Part shown: positions 4,621-11,649 of the stretch, one piece after another
Layout of the letters: every line of letters starts with the position of its first letter
How positions within the stretch are numbered: the first letter of the stretch is position 1
The notes under the pieces: model-generated
The model's input: only the letters and a program-made list of their open reading frames with translations
Told to the model about the DNA's origin: nothing
Database searches by the model: none
Program-made: the position numbers and the translations under genes
Assembly (NCBI GenBank): GCA_034408875.1
Contig: JAWXCJ010000242.1
Span: 1 to 11,649, forward strand
Source of the DNA: JANNHK01 sp034408875
GTDB lineage: Bacteria > Actinomycetota > Acidimicrobiia > IMCC26256 > PALSA-610
Reading direction: 5' to 3'
DNA length: 11,649 nucleotides

Positions 4621-6000
4621 GTGCTCCGGTTCGGCACCGACGGTGTACGCGGCGACGCGGACGCCGACCTCACTTCACCGCTTGTCGTCGCGCTCGGTCG
4701 CGCCGCGGCGCGGGTGCTCCGTGCGGACGCAGCGGAGGCACGGACGGCGCAGCGAGGGAGCCATACGTACGGAACCGAGCGGTTCTTTGTCGGGCGCGAT
4801 ACCCGACCGTCCGGTGAACGCATCGAACGAGATCTTGCGGCCGGCCTCGCCCTCGAAGGGGCGCAGGTCGTTTCGCTCGGTGTCGTGCCGACTCCCGAGA
4901 CCGCGTACGTCGCGCAGCGCGAGAACGCGCCCGCCGCGGTCATCTCCGCCAGTCACAACGTGTGGACGGACAACGGCGTGAAACTGCTCGCCGCGGGCGG
5001 CAAGAAGCTCACCGACGACGTCGAGCAGGCGATCGAGCGCGAACTCGAGTCGCTCGTCGCCGACACCACCACACCGCCGGTGCCCACGTACGAGAAGGCC
5101 GACCGGACCGACGACTACCTCGCCCACCTGCTCGGCGCGCTCGACGGTCGCCGGCTCAACGGGCTGGCCGTCGTGCTCGATTGCGCCAACGGCGCGGCGT
5201 ACAAGGTTGGGCCGAAGTTGTTCCGCGACGCGGGCGCGCAGGTGACGGTCTTGCACGCCCTGCACGACGGGCGCAGCATCAACGACCAATGCGGTTCCAC
5301 GTACCCGCAGTCGCTCCAGGAGAAGGTGCGCGCCAACGGCGCCGACATCGGTCTCGCCCTCGACGGCGATGCCGATCGCGTCATCGCGATCGACGAGACG
5401 GGCGAGATCGTCGACGGTGACCAGATCATGACGGCCCTCGCGCTCGACATGCACGAGCGCGGCGGGTTGCCCAACAACGCGATTGCAGTCACGGTGATGT
5501 CGAACCTCGGACTCCGGCGCGCGCTGGCCGCCGCGGGCATCGGCATCGTCGAGACCGCGGTCGGCGACCGCAACGTGCTCGTCGCGCTGGCCGAACACGG
5601 CCTCGCGCTGGGCGGAGAGCAGTCGGGGCACGTGATCCTCCCTCAGCTCGCCACGACCGGCGACGGACTACTCACCGGGCTGTTGCTGTGCGACCTCGCC
5701 GTGCGGCGGGGGGTCCGGGCCTCGGCGCTCGCGGCCCGGATGCATCGTCTGCCGCAGGTCCTCGACAACGTTCGGGTGCAGAGCAAACCCGATCTCTCGA
5801 CCGCCGCCGATCTCGCCCGCGAGATCGCTACCGTCGAGCGGGAGCTCGGCGACTCCGGCCGGGTACTCGTACGCACTTCGGGGACAGAGCCCCTCGTGCG
5901 GGTCATGGTCGAGGCCGAAACCGCCGAACTCGCGGCAGCCACCGCAGCCCGGCTCCGAAAGGCCGTGGAAAAGGCGTATCCGGCCGATCAGAATTCCTGA
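4621..6000 (+). CDS. glmM: Phosphoglucosamine mutase GlmM
   Basis: GlmM interconverts glucosamine-6-phosphate and glucosamine-1-phosphate on the way to UDP-GlcNAc. The 459-residue protein has the four-domain hexosephosphate mutase layout: FGTDGVRG at the N-terminus, the phosphoserine loop ISASHN with Ser111, the metal loop DGDADR (Asp248, Asp250, Asp252), the sugar-binding GGEQSGH (331-337) and the phosphate-binding RTSGTEPLVR (418-427). The GTG start lies 11 nt after the rpsI stop without a clear ribosome-binding site, which suggests translational coupling. Residues 34-48 (RADAAEARTAQRGSH) come from the 45-bp repeat also present in the phosphoesterase gene. The E. coli enzyme has only a short loop there, between the first helix and the VGRDTR strand. 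All catalytic motifs are intact, so the enzyme should be active. Confidence 0.96.
   Translation: MLRFGTDGVRGDADADLTSPLVVALGRAAARVLRADAAEARTAQRGSHTYGTERFFVGRDTRPSGERIERDLAAGLALEGAQVVSLGVVPTPETAYVAQRENAPAAVISASHNVWTDNGVKLLAAGGKKLTDDVEQAIERELESLVADTTTPPVPTYEKADRTDDYLAHLLGALDGRRLNGLAVVLDCANGAAYKVGPKLFRDAGAQVTVLHALHDGRSINDQCGSTYPQSLQEKVRANGADIGLALDGDADRVIAIDETGEIVDGDQIMTALALDMHERGGLPNNAIAVTVMSNLGLRRALAAAGIGIVETAVGDRNVLVALAEHGLALGGEQSGHVILPQLATTGDGLLTGLLLCDLAVRRGVRASALAARMHRLPQVLDNVRVQSKPDLSTAADLAREIATVERELGDSGRVLVRTSGTEPLVRVMVEAETAELAAATAARLRKAVEKAYPADQNS
4720..4764 (+). repeat. 45-bp dispersed coding repeat, copy 2 (inside glmM)
   Basis: This copy matches the reverse strand of 3292-3336 at 43 of 45 bases. 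It starts on a glmM codon boundary and adds exactly 15 codons (residues 34-48), while copy 1 is read in another phase; the peptides therefore differ completely. All six frames of this copy are free of stops. Copy 1 carries T at element position 34, which would make TGA in the glmM phase; here the base is C (4753). The element's first eight bases, CGTGCGGA, recur as CGTACGGA just after it (4766-4773). Confidence 0.85.
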
Positions 6001-6028
6001 CGCCGCCGAGTCTGGAACGGGGAAGCGA

Positions 6029-9000
6029 ATGTGCGGAATCGTCGCAGTAGTGCGGCGCCCGAGCGGCGGCAGCGCACCCGACCTCGCGGCACTGCTCGTC
6101 ACCCTCGACGACGCGGCCGCGCGACTGCCGGCTGTCGGTGAGGCGCCGAGCGCACCCGGGTTGCGCGCGGTCTCCGACATGGTTGTCGACGTCGAGCGCG
6201 CCCTGCGCGGTATCGGCGGACTCACTGCATTGCTCGGCGACCCGGTGGCGCAGGCCGCGCTCGAACACCGGGCCGAACTTCTCGGCGGCGCCCTCATGCA
6301 GATCGAGGCGCGGCTCGACGACGGCGACTTCGACGCCGAAACGGTCGAGGCACTCAACGCCGCGGTCATTTCGCTGAAAGACGCGATGTGGGCGCTCGGC
6401 TCCGACCGCCTGCGTTCCGCCCGCGCCGTCGAAGACCTCGCGTCGGGCGCGCCGCGCACGCTCGCCTCGCTCGAGACGTATCACTCGATCCAACTCGCGC
6501 TCTCCGCTCTCGACCGGCTCGAAGTGCGCGGCCGGGACTCCGCCGGGCTGCACGTGCTGGTCGCCGACCACGAACTCGACCTCGACGACCCGACGATCGC
6601 GCGCATGCTCGCGAACCGAGCCGACGGCCTGTTCGGGTCCGGCGCGGTGCGCGCGCCGGACGGTCACTTGGCGTTCGTCTACAAGACCGCGGTCGAGGTC
6701 GGTGAGCTGGGCGATAACACGGCCCGGCTGCGCGCCCAGATCCGTGGCGACGAGCTGCTCCGGCTGGCGCTGCACGCCGACACGGCGCGCGCGACGGTGC
6801 TGGCCCACACGCGGTGGGCGAGCGTCGGCATCATCTCCGAGCCGAACGCGCATCCGTTGAACCACGAGGAGCTCGGGCGCGCCGACGGTCCGTACGTCGT
6901 TGCCGCGCTGAACGGCGACGTCGACAATTACGCCGACCTCAAGGCGCTCGGGGAGCTGCGGATCCCGGCCGAGATCACAACCGACGCCAAGGTCATTCCC
7001 GCCCTGACATCGCGGCGGCTCGCGAACGGCACGGAGCCGGCCGAGGCGTTCCGTTCGACCGTCGCGTCGTTCGAGGGATCCGTCGCGATCGCGGCGCAGG
7101 TTGCGTCGGACCCCGATCTGGTCCTGCTCGCACAGCGGGGCAGCGGGCAGGCGCTGTACGTCGGTGTCGCCGAGGACGCGTACATCGTCGCGAGCGAGCC
7201 GTACGGCGTGGTCGAAGTCTGCGACCGATACATGCGCCTCGACGGCGAGACGATGCTCGAGCCGAACAACCCCGCGTCGCAGGGCCAGGTCGTCGCCGTC
7301 CACGCCACGCGAGGTATCGACCGCCGCTCGTACGACGGCCGGGTTCTGCCCATAGCCGACGACGAATTCAACACGCCGGAGATCACCACGCGCGACGTCG
7401 ACCGTGGCGACGCACCGCACTACCTCCTGAAGGAGATCACCGAGGCGCCGGCCTCGTTCCGCAAGACGCTGCGGGGAAAGATCACCGACCACGACGGTCG
7501 TCTCGAGCTACACCTGCCGGGCGAGACGCTTTCGCCGGCCGTACTCGACCGTGTGCGTTCGCCCGGGCTGCGGCGCATCCTCGTCATCGGCCAGGGCACC
7601 GCCGCGATCGCGGGTCAGGCGCTGGTGCACGCTCTGCGCCGAGCCGTGCGCAGCAACGCGGTCGCGTTCGAAGCGTTGCCCGCGACGGAGCTCTCCGGTT
7701 TCGGGCTCGCCGGCGACATGTCCGACACGCTCGTCATCGCGATCTCGCAATCGGGTACGACGACCGATACGAACCGGACCGTCGACCTTGTTCGCGCGCG
7801 GGGTGCCGTCGTGGTGGCAATCGTCAACCGGCGCCAGAGCGACCTCGTCGACAAGAGCGACGGGGTTCTGTACACATCCGACGGGCGCGACGTGGAGATG
7901 AGCGTCGCATCGACGAAGGCCTTTTACTCGCAGGTGGCGGCCGGATTCCTCCTGGCGCACGCGATCGCAGGGGAACTCGACGAGAACGACGGACCCGACG
8001 TCGAGATGCTCGCCGCACTCCGCGAACTCCCCGCGGCGATGAACGAGGTCCTCGCTCGCCGTCCGGCGATTGCCGCGGCCGCGCACCGCAACGTGCTCAG
8101 CCGGCGGTCGTGGGCCGTCGTCGGCAACGGCGTCAACCGCGTCGCGGCGCAGGAGATCCGCATCAAGCTCTCGGAGCTTTGTTACAAGTCGATTTCGTGC
8201 GATGTCACGGAGGACAAGAAGCACATCGACCTCTCGGCCGAGCCACTGATCCTCGTGTGCGGTGCGGGTTTGCGGGGCTCGAACGCCGACGACGTCGGCA
8301 AGGAACTCGCGATCTACCGGGCCCACAAGGCCGCGCCGATCGTGATCGCCGACGAGGGCGAGACGCGCTTCCCGGCCGCGCTCGAAACCATTTCCGTCCC
8401 GGTCGTGCACGCCGACCTCGCGTTCGTGTTGTGCACGATGGCCGGCCACCTCTTCGGATACGAGGCCGCGCTCGCGATCGACGCCACGGCCCGTCCGCTG
8501 CGCGAGATCCGCGCCCACATCGAAGCAATGCTGAACAACCCCGAAGCCGGCGACATGCTGGTCGCGCTGGCGCGCGAGGTCGGTCCGCACGTTCGGACGT
8601 TCTTCGACGGGCTCGGCACCAACTCGTACGACGGCGCGCTCGACGCGTGGACCGCGGTGCGCCTCGCGTCGCTCCTTCGCTACGCAACCGGCGTCGTGCC
8701 GCTCGACGCGTACCAGGTCGAGTTCGGCAAGGTCGGGACGCCGAGCACGTTGCTCGAAGACTTGATCGCCGCGGTGTCGAAGGCGATCGACGAGCTCACC
8801 CGCCCGGTCGACGCGATCAAGCACCAGGCCAAAACGGTCACCGTCGGCATCTCGCGTTCCGACGAGACGTTGCTCCAGGTGCCGCTGGTGCAGGAACTGC
8901 TCTCGACCGGTGTGGCGCGTGACAGCGTGAGCTACCGCGCGCTGCGCACACTCGTGGCCCTCGACCCCGCGGTCGAGTCGGTCGTCGGGTGGACGCGCTA

Positions 9001-9430
9001 CCGCATCGAGGGCGACCCGGTGCACGGTCCGTCGACGATTCACGTCGTCGACAAGGGCGGCATTGCCCGCGACATCCCGTCGCGTACCGACGAAAACCCG
9101 ATGCTCCGCGGTTCGAAGCACCGCTCCGCGAGTGAGCGCGAGGTGACGGTCGTGCGGGGTCGCGCCGACGGCCGGACGATGATCTTCGTGCCCGAGGTGA
9201 AGGCCAACCAGACCACGGGCCTGACGCTGCTCCACGTCCGCTTCCACACTCGCTTCGGTGCCGACGCCGCCCGCCGCGTGCTCGAGGGCTACCGCGACCG
9301 CTACCAGGCCATTGCCGACCAGGTCACCGAAGTCGAACCGGTCATGCGCGACGACGTGCTCGCCACGATCGACCTCGTCGACCTCCTCACCGAGCCGGTC
9401 GTCCGCCTTGCCGACCGCTGGCGCAGCTAG
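6029..9430 (+). CDS. glmS: Glutamine--fructose-6-phosphate aminotransferase (isomerizing), oversized variant
   Basis: GlmS makes glucosamine-6-phosphate from fructose-6-phosphate and glutamine, the entry step to UDP-GlcNAc. At 1133 residues it is nearly twice the usual ~610. The N-terminal glutaminase keeps the nucleophile Cys2 (MCGIVAV), RGRDSAG (167-173), HTRWAS (260-265), NAHPL (273-277), the oxyanion-hole NGD (295-297) and Asp319. A helical insertion of about 140 residues sits between Cys2 and RGRDSAG. The isomerase half has SIS1 (VIGQGTA from 519; SQSGTTTDT 573-581; ASTKAF 627-632) and SIS2 (VVGNG from 697; Glu709; EDKKH 728-732). HQAKTVTV (932-939) corresponds to the normal C-terminal end with its catalytic Lys (Lys935), and about 190 residues follow it. 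GGGGAAG lies just upstream of ATG; glmM ends 28 nt before. No glmS ribozyme would fit in that gap. Confidence 0.93.
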   Translation: MCGIVAVVRRPSGGSAPDLAALLVTLDDAAARLPAVGEAPSAPGLRAVSDMVVDVERALRGIGGLTALLGDPVAQAALEHRAELLGGALMQIEARLDDGDFDAETVEALNAAVISLKDAMWALGSDRLRSARAVEDLASGAPRTLASLETYHSIQLALSALDRLEVRGRDSAGLHVLVADHELDLDDPTIARMLANRADGLFGSGAVRAPDGHLAFVYKTAVEVGELGDNTARLRAQIRGDELLRLALHADTARATVLAHTRWASVGIISEPNAHPLNHEELGRADGPYVVAALNGDVDNYADLKALGELRIPAEITTDAKVIPALTSRRLANGTEPAEAFRSTVASFEGSVAIAAQVASDPDLVLLAQRGSGQALYVGVAEDAYIVASEPYGVVEVCDRYMRLDGETMLEPNNPASQGQVVAVHATRGIDRRSYDGRVLPIADDEFNTPEITTRDVDRGDAPHYLLKEITEAPASFRKTLRGKITDHDGRLELHLPGETLSPAVLDRVRSPGLRRILVIGQGTAAIAGQALVHALRRAVRSNAVAFEALPATELSGFGLAGDMSDTLVIAISQSGTTTDTNRTVDLVRARGAVVVAIVNRRQSDLVDKSDGVLYTSDGRDVEMSVASTKAFYSQVAAGFLLAHAIAGELDENDGPDVEMLAALRELPAAMNEVLARRPAIAAAAHRNVLSRRSWAVVGNGVNRVAAQEIRIKLSELCYKSISCDVTEDKKHIDLSAEPLILVCGAGLRGSNADDVGKELAIYRAHKAAPIVIADEGETRFPAALETISVPVVHADLAFVLCTMAGHLFGYEAALAIDATARPLREIRAHIEAMLNNPEAGDMLVALAREVGPHVRTFFDGLGTNSYDGALDAWTAVRLASLLRYATGVVPLDAYQVEFGKVGTPSTLLEDLIAAVSKAIDELTRPVDAIKHQAKTVTVGISRSDETLLQVPLVQELLSTGVARDSVSYRALRTLVALDPAVESVVGWTRYRIEGDPVHGPSTIHVVDKGGIARDIPSRTDENPMLRGSKHRSASEREVTVVRGRADGRTMIFVPEVKANQTTGLTLLHVRFHTRFGADAARRVLEGYRDRYQAIADQVTEVEPVMRDDVLATIDLVDLLTEPVVRLADRWRS

Positions 9431-9479
9431 CGCCCACCCCGGATGAAACGTGCGTCGATGAGGTGTCGTCAGAACACGT

Positions 9480-10958
9480 GTGCGACGCAAGAATGAGCTT
9501 GTGCGCCCCGTCCTGACACCCGCGGAGATGGCCGAAGCCGACCGGGCCGCGATCGCGGCGGGCACCCCGGAATCGGTCTTGGTCGAGCGGGCCGGGCGCG
9601 CCGTCGTTCGGCACGCGGTTCGGATGCTGGGAGGAACCTACGGGCGGCGGGTGGTCGTTGTCTGCGGGAAGGGCAACAACGGTGCCGACGGCCTCGTCGC
9701 GGCGCGGGTGCTGCGTGGGCACGGCATCGGGGTCGACGTCTTCGAACTCGCGAGTGGTTTCGACCACGCGGCGCTGCGTCGGGCACTCGCGCGCGCCGAC
9801 CTCGCGATCGACGCCATGTACGGCACCGGGTTCCGCGGCAGCCTCACCGGTGACGCACGGGCCGTGGCCGAGATGTTTGGCGGCAGCGGTGTGCGCACGC
9901 TCGCGGTCGACATCCCGTCGGGTGTCGACGGCGCGACCGGCGCGGTTGCCGATATTGCCGTTCACGCGACCGAGACCGTGTGCCTTCAGGCGTTGAAACC
10001 AGGGCTGCTGTTCGAGCCGGGTCGGTCGTGGGCCGGAGCAGTTGCCGTCGCCGATATCGGCATCGACGTCGGTTTGGCCGCCTCGTGGGTCGCGCAGGTT
10101 CAAGATCTCCGGCTGCCCGAACGCAGCGGTGCGGTGCACAAGTGGTCGTCGGCGCTGATGGTCGTCGGCGGTTCGTCCGGGATGATCGGCGCGCCGATGA
10201 TGGCCGCGCTGGCAGCCGCCCGCTGCGGCGCGGGCATGGTGGTGGCCGGCGTACCGGCCGACGCCGTCGGAGCGCTCACGACCGCGGTCGAGATCGTTCG
10301 CCGGGCCCTCCCCGCAACTCCCGACGGCGCGCTTGCCGAGGACGCGGCGCGCGTGGTGCTCAAAGAGATCGACCGGTACCACGCGCTCGCGATCGGTCCC
10401 GGGCTGGGGCGCGAAATGCCGACGCAGGCCGCGGTGCGCCGCCTCGTGGCCGAAGCGTCGGTGCCGATCGTCGTCGACGCCGACGCGCTCAACGCGCTCG
10501 CCACCGACACCGCGCCTCTGCGCGTGCGCCACGCGGCCAACTTCCCGCGCGCCGTCCTCACGCCCCACGAAGGCGAGTACGAACGGCTCGCGGGGCGACC
10601 GGTCGGCGCCGACCGCATCGAGGCGGCCCGCGCCCTGGCGCGCGCCACCGAGTCGGTCGTGCTGCTCAAGGGACCGGGCACGGTCGTTGCCGCGCCGAGC
10701 GGGCTCACGGCCGTGAACCCGACCGACTCCGCCGCGCTCGCGTCCGCCGGAACCGGCGACGTTCTCACAGGAATCATCGGTGGCCTGCTGGCCGCGGGCG
10801 TGCAACCCTTCGAGGCGGCCTGCACGGGAGCGTACGTCCACGGCCGGGCCGCGAGCGCAGCCGGAACCGGTCCCGGCCTCGTTGCGAGTGACCTCATTAC
10901 CGCGCTGCCCCCTACGCTGGGCGCACTTCGGTCGGGTACCGACCCCTGGGAGGACTGA
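9480..10958 (+). CDS. nnr: Bifunctional NAD(P)H-hydrate repair enzyme: epimerase plus ADP-dependent dehydratase
   Basis: The protein repairs NADHX/NADPHX. The N-terminal YjeF_N epimerase domain (about 8-205) shows CGKGNNGADG (62-71; the usual GGDG reads GADG here), MYGTGFRG and AVDIPSGVDG. The C-terminal YjeF_C/ribokinase-like dehydratase domain (about 220-485) shows VVGGSSGMIGAP, GPGLGR, VVDADALNAL, TPHEGEYERL, LLKGPGTVV and the catalytic loop ASAGTGDVLTG with Asp427. The outer GTG at 9480 is used for numbering (492 residues). GTG at 9501 is at least as likely, because the protein then begins MRPVLTPAEM, the usual family N-terminus; neither has a strong ribosome-binding site. Its stop directly abuts the ATG of the CBS gene. 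The acpS gene often found between glmS and nnr in actinobacteria is absent from the 49-nt gap. Confidence 0.94.
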   Translation: MRRKNELVRPVLTPAEMAEADRAAIAAGTPESVLVERAGRAVVRHAVRMLGGTYGRRVVVVCGKGNNGADGLVAARVLRGHGIGVDVFELASGFDHAALRRALARADLAIDAMYGTGFRGSLTGDARAVAEMFGGSGVRTLAVDIPSGVDGATGAVADIAVHATETVCLQALKPGLLFEPGRSWAGAVAVADIGIDVGLAASWVAQVQDLRLPERSGAVHKWSSALMVVGGSSGMIGAPMMAALAAARCGAGMVVAGVPADAVGALTTAVEIVRRALPATPDGALAEDAARVVLKEIDRYHALAIGPGLGREMPTQAAVRRLVAEASVPIVVDADALNALATDTAPLRVRHAANFPRAVLTPHEGEYERLAGRPVGADRIEAARALARATESVVLLKGPGTVVAAPSGLTAVNPTDSAALASAGTGDVLTGIIGGLLAAGVQPFEAACTGAYVHGRAASAAGTGPGLVASDLITALPPTLGALRSGTDPWED

Positions 10959-11429
10959 ATGCCCGCGACCACCCTCGTCCGCGACATCATGACCAAAGAT
11001 GTCGTGACGCTGGCGCCCGATACGCCGGTGCCGGCCGCCGCCGACATGATGGCCGAAGGGGGCTACGGCGCCATGCCGGTCGTCGACGCCGGCGGGCATC
11101 TCCTCGGGATACTGCGTGACGAGGACCTGATCGTCTCCGAAGCCCGCGTTCATGTGCCGACGTTCATCGTCTTCCTGGGCGCGACGATCCCGTTGCCCGG
11201 CGGGATGAAGCACCTCGAAGAGGACTTGCACAAGGTTGCCGGTGCCACTGTCGGCGAAGTCATGGACGACGACCCGGTCACGATCGGGCCCGACGACACG
11301 CTCGAAGAACTCGCGACCCGCATGCACGACGAAGACCTGTCGCACGTGCCGGTCGTGGCCGACGACGGTCGGGTCGTCGGTGTCGTCGCCCGCGGCGACA
11401 TCGTGCGCCATATCGCCCGCACAACGTGA
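10959..11429 (+). CDS. Tandem CBS-domain protein
   Basis: The 156-residue protein is little more than one CBS pair, a module that usually binds adenine nucleotides. CBS1 (about 6-62) starts VRDIMTKDVVTLAPDTPV and contains YGAMPVVDAGGHLLGILRDEDL; CBS2 (about 96-152) starts VGEVMDDDPVTIGPDDTL and contains LSHVPVVADDGRVVGVVARGDIV. A linker, VPTFIVFLGATIPLPGG, and an acidic helix lie between the domains. There is no enzymatic or membrane domain. The ATG follows the nnr stop with no gap, and GGGAGG lies 7 nt upstream. It overlaps the alr start by one base, so nnr, this gene and alr are surely one transcript. A stand-alone sensor acting on a partner protein is plausible; the partner is unknown. Confidence 0.88.
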   Translation: MPATTLVRDIMTKDVVTLAPDTPVPAAADMMAEGGYGAMPVVDAGGHLLGILRDEDLIVSEARVHVPTFIVFLGATIPLPGGMKHLEEDLHKVAGATVGEVMDDDPVTIGPDDTLEELATRMHDEDLSHVPVVADDGRVVGVVARGDIVRHIARTT

Positions 11430-11649
11430 TGGCGGACGACTCGAAGACGTTCCGGCCCATGTGGGCCGAGGTCGACCTCTCGGCCGTGCGCGACAACGTC
11501 ACCGCGTTGCGAGCGCTGGTCGCGCCCGCGCGCATGCTCGCCGTCGTGAAGGCCGACGGATACGGGCACGGTGCCGTACCCGTGAGTCGCGCCGCGCTCG
11601 AGGCGGGCGCCGACGGGTTGGGTGTCGCACTGGTCGAAGAAGGCGTGCA
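11429..11649 (+). CDS. alr: Alanine racemase, N-terminal 73 residues (gene runs off the right edge)
   Basis: Alr converts L-alanine to D-alanine for peptidoglycan, using pyridoxal phosphate. The visible part reads WAEVDLSAVRDNVTALRALV and then MLAVVKADGYGHG, where Lys41 is the PLP-binding lysine in the family signature AVVKADGYGHG; GADGLGVALVEEGV follows. The ATG at 11429 overlaps the TGA of the CBS gene (TGATG) and no strong ribosome-binding site precedes it, so translation is probably coupled. A second ATG ten codons later, directly before WAEVDLSAVRDN, is an alternative start. The rest of the barrel and the C-terminal domain with its catalytic Tyr lie outside the window. Confidence 0.94.
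   Translation, partial: MADDSKTFRPMWAEVDLSAVRDNVTALRALVAPARMLAVVKADGYGHGAVPVSRAALEAGADGLGVALVEEGV

Noticed and set aside
6001..6028. glmS ribozyme or riboswitch upstream of glmS
   Set aside because: The gap from glmM is only 28 nt, far too short for the ribozyme, and GlmN6P ribozymes are typical of Firmicutes.
9431..9479. acpS or another small gene between glmS and nnr
   Set aside because: The gap is 49 nt with no start-to-stop frame of useful length and no holo-ACP synthase motif.
9663..9692. GADG in place of GGDG in the Nnr epimerase motif as a sign of inactivation
   Set aside because: The asparagine pair, the Asp and the following GLVAARVL stretch are intact, and Gly-to-Ala here is a mild change; not enough to call the domain dead.
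5903..11411. Very long minus-strand open frames opposite glmS and nnr (5903-7492, 7508-9565, 9387-11411)
   Set aside because: All three are antisense to well-conserved enzymes, have shadow-like composition (Arg, Val, Asp, His rich) and span gene boundaries.

Overview
The window is a high-GC (roughly two-thirds G+C) bacterial chromosome segment with housekeeping gene order typical of Actinomycetota. The oversized 1133-residue GlmS, the actinobacterial-type lipoprotein and the order rplM-rpsI-glmM-glmS-nnr-CBS-alr point, by inference, to the class Acidimicrobiia or a close relative. No transposase, phage gene, CRISPR array, tRNA or rRNA is visible.

Layout, left to right. The 3' end of rplQ (L17) and truA (tRNA pseudouridine synthase) close a ribosomal-protein transcription unit on the + strand; a hairpin abuts the truA ribosome-binding site. 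Two minus-strand genes follow, read from 3539 down to 1146: an alkaline-phosphatase-superfamily phosphoesterase and a secreted lipoprotein. They converge on truA across a region holding a 49-nt near-perfect hairpin and a short vestige resembling the lipoprotein's own 3' end. A divergent spacer (3540-3743) with palindromes and a possible promoter leads into a + strand run to the end of the window: rplM, rpsI, glmM, glmS, nnr, a two-CBS-domain protein and the start of alr. Gaps in that run are 49 nt or less, and CBS/alr overlap by one base.

Functionally, rplQ, rplM and rpsI encode ribosomal proteins and truA modifies tRNA. GlmS and GlmM make glucosamine-6-phosphate and glucosamine-1-phosphate, the route to UDP-GlcNAc for peptidoglycan. 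Alr supplies D-alanine for the same wall, and Nnr repairs hydrated NAD(P)H. The plus-strand run is therefore a translation plus cell-wall-precursor cluster.

Three things stand out. First, a 45-bp sequence occurs twice (43/45 identical), once inside the phosphoesterase gene and once inside glmM, on opposite strands and in different reading frames. It adds 15 codons to a loop in each protein without breaking either gene, so it looks like a dispersed, frame-tolerant coding repeat. Second, the phosphoesterase appears circularly permuted: the segment carrying the last metal-binding His lies at the N-terminus and the nucleophile half follows. Third, GlmS is nearly twice the usual size, with a ~140-residue insertion right after its catalytic Cys and a ~190-residue tail beyond the usual C-terminal end.
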